NCBI GenBank assembly: GCA_964343075.1
Contig: CAYFGT010000011.1
Coordinates: 1 to 49,131 of the forward strand
DNA from: UBA2588 sp964343075
GTDB lineage: Bacteria > Chloroflexota > Dehalococcoidia > Lucifugimonadales > UBA3495
DNA length: 49,131 nucleotides
Direction of reading: 5' to 3'
Part shown: in pieces, positions 24,292 through 30,894 of the stretch
Position numbering within the stretch: position 1 is the stretch's first letter
Layout: every line of letters begins with the position of its first letter
Program-made: the position numbers and the translations under genes
Notes under the pieces: generated by a model
Seen by the model: only the letters and a program-made list of their open reading frames with translations
Database searches by the model: none
Told to the model about the DNA's origin: nothing

Positions 24292-26085
24292 ATGACTTCC
24301 AACTCATCTGAAGCTCGATCTGAAAGTGTAGATAATTCAAAACCAACTGGTAAAACAAGCTCTCGCAGAGCATTATCATTACCAGAAAATATTAGTGTGA
24401 AAAATCTAGCAGAATTGATTGATGAAGACCCTGTAGATGTTATAAAGCAACTAATGAGAAACGGCATAATGGCAGGGATGAACCAAGTGATTGACCATCA
24501 AGTTGCTAAACTAATCACTAACGCTTATGGGATCCCAGCCAGATATTCTGGAGATTCAAAAACAACAACGCAAAAACTTGGGGCTTCACAATCTGCTGAC
24601 AAAGACCTTCCAGTACGACCGCCGGTAGTTACAATCCTTGGTCATGTAGACCACGGCAAAACCTCTCTTTTAGACAAGATCAGAGAAACTAATGTGGTAG
24701 ATAAAGAGCATGGCGGAATAACCCAACATATTGGAGCATACCAAGCAGATTATAATGACGGTAAAATAACATTCCTAGATACACCTGGCCACGCTGCGTT
24801 TACTGCTATCCGGTCACGGGGAGTTAGACTAACAGACATAGCGATTCTGGTTGTGGCTGCTGACGATGGCCTGATGCCCCAGACTTTAGAAGCCATCAAC
24901 CATGCAAAAGCAGCCGAAGTTCCTATACTGGTAGCTATGAACAAAATTGATGTGCAAGGCGCTGACCTAGACAAAATAAAACGTCAGCTCAGCGAACAAG
25001 AGTTACTTGTGGAAGATTGGGGAGGAGATGTTATAGCGGTACCAGTGTCGGCCAAAACGGGCGAAGGGATAAATGACCTTTTAGAGAATATCATTCTATT
25101 GTCCGAAATATTAGAGCTACGTGCGGACCCCAATGACAATCCATCGGGTGTTGTTATAGAGGCTAGATTAGACAAACAAAAAGGCCCGACCGCCACAATT
25201 CTTGTACAGCAAGGAACCCTCAAAGTAGGCGACTATATCTTTGCTGGACACAGTTGGGGGCGAGTACGAGCATTAACCAACCATCTGTCAGAATCTGTAA
25301 CTGAGGCACTTCCGGGTACTCCAGTAGAAGTACTTGGAATGAACGCTACTCCCGATGCAGGAGCAATTTTAAACGTAGTAGCATCTGAACGAGATGCCCG
25401 ATCTAAAGTTAGTGAAGCTACTAATTCAAATTCAGCTTCAAAGACGTTGACTCTAAACGAAGTCGTTCAAAAAATTGACTCTGGCGAACTGGTCACCTTG
25501 AATTTAGTCGTTAAAGCTGATGTCCAAGGAAGCGTTGAAGCAGTCAGCCAAGCAATCGAAGCACTGGAGTCTGACAACGTACAGATTCAGATAATACACA
25601 CAGGAAGCGGCTCGGTGAACGAATCAGACATCCTATTAGCCAGCGCATCTGACGCCATCATAGTTGCATTTGCCCTACAAGAAGATCCCAGCGTAGGAAG
25701 GATTGCAGAACGCTCTGGAGTAGAGGTTCGCCACTATAATATCATCTACCAATTGCTAGAAGACATGCAGAACGCAGTAGACGGCATGATGGATACTGAA
25801 ATCAACGATATATATATCGGAAAGGCAGAGGTTCGAGAAATCTTCCCAGGAAAGAAAAATACCGCTATAGGTGGATGCAGAGTGATCGATGGCAAAGTTC
25901 TTAAAAACGCCATGGCAAGGATTATCCGGTCAGAAGAAATTATCGGCGACTATCCGGTCTTAAGTATTAGACATTTCCGCGACGAAGTTAACGAAATGGC
26001 CACAGGGACAGAATGCGGAATCCAATTAGATGATTTCAATGATTATGTAGAGGGAGACATCCTAGAGATCCATAGAGTACAATAG
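24292..26085 (+). CDS. infB: Translation initiation factor IF-2
   Basis: GTPase that brings initiator tRNA to the 30S subunit. A short N-terminal IF2-N module (VKNLAELIDEDPVDVIKQLM) precedes the G domain with GHVDHGKTSLLD, DTPGHAAF and MNKID. Domains II-IV end with the initiator-tRNA-binding C-terminal barrel. At 597 aa it is a compact IF-2. The frame opens at a TTG at 24277, but the ATG at 24292 lies just after AAGGAGGA, so that start is used. nusA ends 46 nt upstream and rbfA starts 27 nt downstream. Confidence 0.97.
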   Translation: MTSNSSEARSESVDNSKPTGKTSSRRALSLPENISVKNLAELIDEDPVDVIKQLMRNGIMAGMNQVIDHQVAKLITNAYGIPARYSGDSKTTTQKLGASQSADKDLPVRPPVVTILGHVDHGKTSLLDKIRETNVVDKEHGGITQHIGAYQADYNDGKITFLDTPGHAAFTAIRSRGVRLTDIAILVVAADDGLMPQTLEAINHAKAAEVPILVAMNKIDVQGADLDKIKRQLSEQELLVEDWGGDVIAVPVSAKTGEGINDLLENIILLSEILELRADPNDNPSGVVIEARLDKQKGPTATILVQQGTLKVGDYIFAGHSWGRVRALTNHLSESVTEALPGTPVEVLGMNATPDAGAILNVVASERDARSKVSEATNSNSASKTLTLNEVVQKIDSGELVTLNLVVKADVQGSVEAVSQAIEALESDNVQIQIIHTGSGSVNESDILLASASDAIIVAFALQEDPSVGRIAERSGVEVRHYNIIYQLLEDMQNAVDGMMDTEINDIYIGKAEVREIFPGKKNTAIGGCRVIDGKVLKNAMARIIRSEEIIGDYPVLSIRHFRDEVNEMATGTECGIQLDDFNDYVEGDILEIHRVQ

Positions 26086-26112
26086 GCTCCTTAATTCTGG
26101 AGGTAACCGACT

Positions 26113-26463
26113 ATGACCAGAAGAATTGAACGAATCAACGAAACTATTCGAGCTGAACTTAGCCAAATATTATTGAAGAATATCAATGATCCTCGGCTTG
26201 ATTGCATTATAACTATAACAGACGTTAGTGTTTCCCCTGACATGAAAAATGCTCAAGTATACCTGAGTGTTTTAGGCACTAAAGAACAGCAAGATGACGC
26301 CCTTGAAGGTATGAAATCAGCAGCTAGCTTCCTCAGACGAAGCCTTAAGAGCCGGATCTTATTACGGAACACCCCTTTCTTAACATTTAAATTAGATAAC
26401 TCAGCTGAAATTGGGGACAACCTTTCTCGACTCATCTCAGAAGCAAATCAAACTGAGCCGTAA
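26113..26463 (+). CDS. rbfA: Ribosome-binding factor A
   Basis: Small KH-fold factor for 16S rRNA maturation and cold adaptation. RIERINETIRAELSQILL begins the protein, and DPRLDCIITITDVSVSPDMKNAQVYLSVLG is the family core. Length 116 aa is typical. GGAGG precedes the ATG. It is part of the nusA-infB-rbfA-truB operon, 14 nt before truB. Confidence 0.95.
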   Translation: MTRRIERINETIRAELSQILLKNINDPRLDCIITITDVSVSPDMKNAQVYLSVLGTKEQQDDALEGMKSAASFLRRSLKSRILLRNTPFLTFKLDNSAEIGDNLSRLISEANQTEP

Positions 26464-26477
26464 TCACGAGTCGGTGC

Positions 26478-27377
26478 ATGCCTGACGGTTTCCTAAACAT
26501 ATATAAACCTAGTGGTATCACATCCATGGATGTGATACGAAACATAAAGACCTGTATAGGCCCAGTCAAAGCTGGGCATTGCGGCACTTTAGATCCTTTG
26601 GCAGAAGGAGTTTTGCCAATAGCTCTTGGCAGAGCTTCCAGGCTCGTGGAGTACGTTTTGCATGAATCTAAAGTATATTGGGCACGGATTCAATTAGGAC
26701 AAACTACCGATACTTTTGATGCCGAGGGCAATATTCTAAACAGCAACCCTACGACACACATCCAGCAAACAACTATCAATGATATTTTGCCCCGATATAT
26801 TGGTAATATAAACCAAACACCTCCGTTATATAGCGCCCTTAAAAAAGATGGTAAACCGTTATACAAATACGCCCGGTCAGGCCACGACATCAGTGTTCCA
26901 CAGCGAATGGTTTCAATATTCGATATAACATTCCTCCAATATGAAGAACCTTATTTGGACATACGAATTCACTGTGGAGCCGGAACCTACATTCGATCCC
27001 TAGCCAATGACATAGGTCAATCCTTGAAATGTGGGGCTCATCTGAACAAACTAATTAGAGAAGAATCCGGGGGATTCGAATTCAACAACGCGATCCCCTT
27101 ATCAAATTTAATTACATCCATTCACGATAATCCTTCTGCACTACAGGACTTGTTGATCGCTCTTGACGAACCGATTAAATATATGCCAAAGCTCGCGGTG
27201 TCTCACAATACTGCATCCAAACTTCGAAATGGTAAACAAATCCCTTGTACTCCTTTCTCTGGTAATTACACAACATCCACCACATACCGAGCATACGATC
27301 CAAACGGACATTTCCTAGCCGTCGTATCTTACCAACCCTCCAAACCATCATGGAAACCACTAAAAGTTTTTAATTGA
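26478..27377 (+). CDS. truB: tRNA pseudouridine-55 synthase
   Basis: Makes pseudouridine 55 in the T-loop of tRNAs. GFLNIYKPSGITSMDVI opens the catalytic domain, and GHCGTLDPLAEGVLPIALG holds the catalytic Asp (about residue 39). GTYIRSLANDIG is the second conserved block; the C-terminal part is PUA-like. 299 aa. Last gene of the nusA operon; a new promoter starts about 25 nt downstream. Confidence 0.96.
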   Translation: MPDGFLNIYKPSGITSMDVIRNIKTCIGPVKAGHCGTLDPLAEGVLPIALGRASRLVEYVLHESKVYWARIQLGQTTDTFDAEGNILNSNPTTHIQQTTINDILPRYIGNINQTPPLYSALKKDGKPLYKYARSGHDISVPQRMVSIFDITFLQYEEPYLDIRIHCGAGTYIRSLANDIGQSLKCGAHLNKLIREESGGFEFNNAIPLSNLITSIHDNPSALQDLLIALDEPIKYMPKLAVSHNTASKLRNGKQIPCTPFSGNYTTSTTYRAYDPNGHFLAVVSYQPSKPSWKPLKVFN

Positions 27378-27399
27378 CATTTAGTGCCCTGGACTACTT

Positions 27400-27430
27400 G
27401 CGAATGAGACCCATTCTCGTTTATAATACA
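27400..27430 (+). promoter_or_regulatory. Promoter of the Hc1-like histone gene
   Basis: TTGCGA, an 18-bp spacer and a perfect TATAAT immediately downstream of truB. The spacer includes the inverted repeat GAATG-AGACC-CATTC. The leader is about 80 nt and contains two Shine-Dalgarno-like stretches (AGGAGG and AAGGAG), the second at the right distance from the ATG at 27511. Confidence 0.55.
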
Positions 27431-27510
27431 AATTACCTTCTGGTGGCACTTGCTTGTGGCGTTGCATGTGAATTGTCATCAGGAGGACCAATAATTTAAG
27501 GAGTACGAGT

Positions 27511-27711
27511 ATGGGAGCTGGCCACTCAGACAAAGGGTTAAGAGAACAAATAAAAATTCAAATCGAAGACTACAAAGAAAATGTTTCTAAATTTTTTGAT
27601 TCAGGTAACAATGCAGCGGGAACCAGAGCCAGAAAAGCGTTACTTGACATGACAAAAACCGGCAAGGAGTTAAGAAAAATGATTCAAGAGATAAAGAATA
27701 ATCAAAACTAA
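27511..27711 (+). CDS. Histone H1/Hc1-like small protein
   Basis: A 66-aa, lysine-rich, helical protein. Its core (SKFFDSGNNAAGTRARKALL, then TGKELRKMIQEIKN) resembles the small Hc1-type histone H1-like proteins of Bacteroidota and Chlamydiota, with their GNKAAGTRVRK pattern. Those proteins bind and compact DNA, so this is a candidate nucleoid protein. It has its own promoter and is followed by a strong terminator, so it is a single-gene unit, as expected for an abundant protein. DNA binding is inferred from family only. Confidence 0.72.
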   Translation: MGAGHSDKGLREQIKIQIEDYKENVSKFFDSGNNAAGTRARKALLDMTKTGKELRKMIQEIKNNQN

Positions 27712-27752
27712 TCTCGAACCGGTATGAGCCGTGTTGTAATATTAATATATAC

Positions 27753-27790
27753 TTGCGGAAGCGGGATCCTTCCCGCGCTTCCGCAATTTT
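27753..27790 (+). terminator. Terminator of the Hc1-like gene
   Basis: TTGCGGAA + GCGGGA pair with TCCCGC + TTCCGCAA (two-base bulge on the 3' side), followed by TTTT. It is the most GC-rich hairpin in the window. Confidence 0.85.
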
Positions 27791-27832
27791 GAACCAGAGA
27801 ATCTTTATTTATTGTCTTCTGACAGCTAGGGA

Positions 27833-27861
27833 TTGTATCTACTGATGTAATCCTGTATTAT
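27833..27861 (+). promoter_or_regulatory. Promoter upstream of the DUF5679 gene
   Basis: TTGTAT (27833-27838), 17-bp spacer, TATTAT (27856-27861). The leader to the ATG at 27950 is about 80 nt and includes the short palindrome AGGG-AATA-CCCT. Confidence 0.5.
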
Positions 27862-27949
27862 TCACTAAGGGAATACCCTATTGGTGTTGTACTGGCATGT
27901 ATTAATTTAGCGCTAGTAAACAATACACAACAAAAAAATGGAGGTTCTC

Positions 27950-28093
27950 ATGGAAGCATATTGTTTTAAGTGCAGGGAAAAGAAAGAGATTCAAAATCCC
28001 ACAGCCGTAACCTTAAAGAACGGACGACCTGCGACCCAAGGTACATGCGCTGTTTGCACAACGAAATTGTTTAGAATCGGCAAATCTTCCTAA
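27950..28093 (+). CDS. DUF5679 small zinc-ribbon protein
   Basis: A 47-aa protein starting MEAYCFKCREKKEI, with two CxxC knuckles (C5/C8 and C33/C36) separated by NPTAVTLKNGRPATQG. This matches the short DUF5679 proteins frequent in Chloroflexota. The paired Cys suggest a single structural zinc; function is unknown. GGAGG lies 6 nt before the ATG. Confidence 0.85.
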   Translation: MEAYCFKCREKKEIQNPTAVTLKNGRPATQGTCAVCTTKLFRIGKSS

Positions 28094-28108
28094 ACTCATT
28101 GCTGGGAG

Positions 28109-28136
28109 CTAGCGTCAATAGCAGTATTGACGCTAG
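28109..28136. repeat. Perfect 12-bp inverted repeat
   Basis: CTAGCGTCAATA, loop GCAG, TATTGACGCTAG, between the DUF5679 and NrtS-like genes. It has no T-run on either side, so it may stabilise the 3' end of the upstream mRNA, act as a Rho-independent stop of low efficiency, or be an operator for the gene that starts 12 nt later. Confidence 0.6.
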
Positions 28137-28147
28137 TTAACAGTTAA

Positions 28148-28507
28148 ATGTTGCCCAACATCTACGATACTAATCCGTCCCGTATTTGTGTTAATTGCCA
28201 GAAACAATTAGGACGGGTCCACTATATTAGTATCAAAAAGCCTAACAAATCAGATCAGCATCCTGAGGTGCATACTAAATGCATGGGCTGCCTGATATTC
28301 AACAAACACTTGCTAATCAGAAGTTTCCTAATAGCGTGTGTAGTTGGATGCGTACTAAATCTTGTCAACTACGGTGACCGGGTGAGCCTTCACACTCTAA
28401 CCACGTCCTCAGTCAAAATCTCACTCAATTACATAGTGCCATTTATTGTATCAATGACTACTTCAATTTTAATTAGTAGAGTCGTGACAAAGACTGATCA
28501 AGAATAA
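28148..28507 (+). CDS. NrtS-like membrane protein with an N-terminal zinc ribbon
   Basis: 119 aa. The C-terminal part has two membrane segments: FLIACVVGCVLNLVNYGD near residues 61-80, and LNYIVPFIVSMTTSILIS near 93-110. This spacing and the LNLxNxGD and YxVPFxVS patterns resemble NrtS, a small low-affinity nitrate/nitrite transporter. The N-terminal 50 residues add two CxxC pairs (CVNC, CMGC), an apparent zinc ribbon or redox module not seen in plain NrtS. It ends overlapping lexA tail-to-tail by 10 bp. The NrtS call is by pattern, moderate confidence. Confidence 0.6.
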   Translation: MLPNIYDTNPSRICVNCQKQLGRVHYISIKKPNKSDQHPEVHTKCMGCLIFNKHLLIRSFLIACVVGCVLNLVNYGDRVSLHTLTTSSVKISLNYIVPFIVSMTTSILISRVVTKTDQE

Positions 28508-29154
28508 TTACGTATCACTGACACAACGGTACCCCGAACGCTTATATTATCCGCAGCAACAAAAATCGGAGCCATATTACTATTTGCAGGTTGTAGACGC
28601 ACTACACCGTTTTCATGGAAATAAATCTTTTTTAACGTTGCTTCTTCCTCTTGAATTAACCAAGCCACAACGGTCTGTCCGTTGCTTGCTGTATTAGTGC
28701 TTTTAATAATCACCACATCCCCATCATCAATACAAGAATCAATCATGGAAGTTCCTTCAACCCTGAGCCCGTATAAACCTTCTCTAGCAGATATTTCTCC
28801 CGATATTTCTATGAATTCCGTATCATATTCATCCATTCCTGCTAAAACATCACCGTACACAGGCAGAGGGTGACCAGCGGCAATCTTTCCCAAAACCGGA
28901 ACTTTGCCTCCGTTTACCTTCGAAGATCGACCTGTAATATCATTCAGTTCGATTCCTCTGGCCACATCTCGACGCCGATTCACTAAGTTTTTCTTTTCAA
29001 GAATTTTCAAGTTGTAATCAACAACTGAAGTTGAACTTATATTGCAAATACGCTGAATATCCCTGACTGTAGGAGGTAGTTCGTTCTCTTTCGAGAACGA
29101 ACTAATCGCCTCAATTATTTGTTCTTGCCGCTTAGAAAGCTTTACTTCTTCCAT
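28498..29154 (-). CDS. lexA: LexA SOS repressor
   Basis: Represses DNA-damage genes and cleaves itself when stimulated by RecA filaments. A winged helix-turn-helix fills residues 1-65. The cleavage site is Ala93-Gly94 in IAAGHP. The catalytic dyad is Ser136 (EGTSM) and Lys175 (EATLKK). 218 aa. A LexA-box-like site lies 16-27 nt before the start, which indicates autoregulation; the same site is repeated before recA. The coding sequence for SFSKENEL carries a perfect 11-bp inverted repeat (29078-29103). Confidence 0.95.
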   Translation of the reverse strand: MEEVKLSKRQEQIIEAISSFSKENELPPTVRDIQRICNISSTSVVDYNLKILEKKNLVNRRRDVARGIELNDITGRSSKVNGGKVPVLGKIAAGHPLPVYGDVLAGMDEYDTEFIEISGEISAREGLYGLRVEGTSMIDSCIDDGDVVIIKSTNTASNGQTVVAWLIQEEEATLKKIYFHENGVVRLQPANSNMAPIFVAADNISVRGTVVSVIRNYS

Positions 29155-29169
29155 AAATACCTACAATTA

Positions 29170-29181
29170 AAACATTTGTTC
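29170..29181 (-). promoter_or_regulatory. Putative LexA box of lexA
   Basis: On the coding strand GAACAAATGTTT, matching the GAAC-N4-GTT(C/T) layout of Gram-positive-type LexA operators. It is 11 of 12 identical to the first recA site (GAACAGATGTTT). Confidence 0.65.
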
Positions 29182-29237
29182 TAAACAATGTAACACACCG
29201 TCATCTTTAATTAAAGATACTAGCGACAAGTTTTTAT

Positions 29238-30422
29238 TTAATCAGTGGAGTATGCTGCTTCTCCATGATCACCGATATCCAACCCTGCATCTTCTTCAGC
29301 TTCTGACGATCTTAGACCTAAACCAGGAATGATATCGAGCACTTTCAATATCACCAATGTAGCCACCAGGGAGTATATTACGGTTGCAATTATCAGGATA
29401 ATATTATCTATTAATAACGATGAAGATCCTTCTATCACACCTTTAGCCCCTCCGATCGCCTCTGCGGCGAATATCCCAGTACCTAACAGTCCTATAATTC
29501 CGCCAATACCGTGCACTGCAAAAACATCCAAAGCATCATCTAAATTAATTTTTGACTTGAAGTAGACTGCATAATAAGTAATTACACCACTAACCAGCCC
29601 TAGTATCAAAGCTGCGTCCACGCCTACAAATCCTGATGCCGGGGTTATAGTGGCTAATCCCGCTATTGCACCTGTAGCCGCACCTACTGCACTAACTTTT
29701 CCGCCATGCATTAATCCTAGAACAACCCATACCATCATAGCAGTAGCAGCGGACGTATTAGTAACCAAAAAAGCACTTACAGCTTGTCCATTTGCTGCAA
29801 GACCTGATCCTGCATTGAATCCGAACCAACCGAACCACAACATAGAAGCTCCAAGAACTACAAATGGAACATTGTTGGGGGATCCTGGATTCCTTCTTTT
29901 GCCGACTAATGCCGCTGCTGCAATTGCAGCAACTCCAGCGTTTATGTGAACAACAGCGCCTCCGGCAAAGTCTAACGCTCCTCTATTGGCTAACCAACCA
30001 TTGCCATCCCAAACCCAATGGGCAATTGGAGCATATACCAATGAGACCCATAGGACTAGGAACACCAAATAAGTTTTAAATTTAAACCTTTCACAAAAAG
30101 CACCGGTAATTAATGCAGGAGTTATAATTGCGAACATCATTTGGAAAATCACAAACACTTGATCTTCTGGAGTGTCTATTCCGTTTAGCGCTATATTGTT
30201 TAGAGAACCTATAAAGGCATTCCCTCCTTCTCCAAACGCAAGGCTATAACCCCAAAGTACCCAAACCATACTCACTAGTCCTAAACATACAAATGAATAC
30301 ATGATTGTAGATACCAAGTTTTTCCCTTGAACTAATCCTCCATAGAATAGAGCTAAACCGGGAGTCATGAATAATACCAACGCTGAGCACGTTAGCATCC
30401 ATGCTATCGAACCTGATTCCAT
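29238..30422 (-). CDS. amt: Ammonium transporter Amt
   Basis: Trimeric ammonium channel of the Amt/MEP/Rh family in the inner membrane. Eleven hydrophobic segments are visible, the first beginning SIAWMLTCSALVLFMTPGLA. The two pore histidines are in APIAHWVWD and VHGIGGIIG. The C-terminal cytoplasmic tail is short. 394 aa. RBS GAGGAGG is strong. No glnB/glnK gene is adjacent. The upstream region carries four regularly spaced NTAAC half-sites, suggesting nitrogen control. Confidence 0.96.
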   Translation of the reverse strand: MESGSIAWMLTCSALVLFMTPGLALFYGGLVQGKNLVSTIMYSFVCLGLVSMVWVLWGYSLAFGEGGNAFIGSLNNIALNGIDTPEDQVFVIFQMMFAIITPALITGAFCERFKFKTYLVFLVLWVSLVYAPIAHWVWDGNGWLANRGALDFAGGAVVHINAGVAAIAAAALVGKRRNPGSPNNVPFVVLGASMLWFGWFGFNAGSGLAANGQAVSAFLVTNTSAATAMMVWVVLGLMHGGKVSAVGAATGAIAGLATITPASGFVGVDAALILGLVSGVITYYAVYFKSKINLDDALDVFAVHGIGGIIGLLGTGIFAAEAIGGAKGVIEGSSSLLIDNIILIIATVIYSLVATLVILKVLDIIPGLGLRSSEAEEDAGLDIGDHGEAAYSTD

Positions 30423-30488
30423 AATTCCTCCTCTATGCCTATTTTTGTCAATACGACGACATAGGTTGGGAGGAGTCTATTACACAGA

Positions 30489-30527
30489 TGTTAAATCGAT
30501 GTTAGAAAAATGTTACGTGTTTGTTAC
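30489..30527 (-). promoter_or_regulatory. Four half-site, 11-bp-period operator upstream of amt (GlnR-like)
   Basis: Read toward amt: GTAAC (30523-30527), GTAAC (30512-30516), CTAAC (30501-30505) and TTAAC (30490-30494), each starting exactly 11 bp from the next, all on one face of the helix. This is the layout of OmpR-type regulators; GlnR of Actinobacteria binds four such half-sites before amtB. The nearest half-site is 67 bp before the amt start. Confidence 0.6.
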
Positions 30528-30578
30528 AAGACGTGGGCTACCGGTTGTTGCTATGGGCAGAAAGTTCTTTTGCAAACT

Positions 30579-30836
30579 TTATTTACTAGCGGATTTAGCA
30601 GAGGCTATAAGTCTTGATTTAGATCTAGCAGCTGTGTTCTTATGAACAAGCTTCTTACCCGCCACTTTATCAAGTTGCTTTACAGCTTTATTAACCAATT
30701 CGGTGATCTGTTCAGGATCTTCTTGAGATGCTATAGCTTTCTTAGCGGCACTGACTACCGTTCTAGTTTCGCTCATTATACTGTGGTTATGTAGTTGTTT
30801 GGTCTTGGATCGTCTGTGTGCCTTTTCAGCCGGCAT
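30579..30836 (-). CDS. rpsT: 30S ribosomal protein S20
   Basis: Small basic helical protein binding 16S rRNA in the body of the 30S subunit. The 85-aa sequence has the S20 pattern: basic N-terminus (KAHRRSKTKQLHNHSIMSETRT), central helix, and VHKNTAARSKSRLI near the C-terminus. It lies between gyrB and amt on the same strand, 58 nt after the gyrB stop. Confidence 0.93.
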   Translation of the reverse strand: MPAEKAHRRSKTKQLHNHSIMSETRTVVSAAKKAIASQEDPEQITELVNKAVKQLDKVAGKKLVHKNTAARSKSRLIASAKSASK

Positions 30837-30894
30837 TCTTATTCACCTATAATGTTTATGGAGTTAGTATACACTATTTTATCTAGGCTGCATA

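Noticed and set aside
30632..30643. GTTCTTATGAAC as a LexA box
   Set aside because: The half-sites are in the opposite order to the lexA/recA motif and it is inside rpsT coding sequence.
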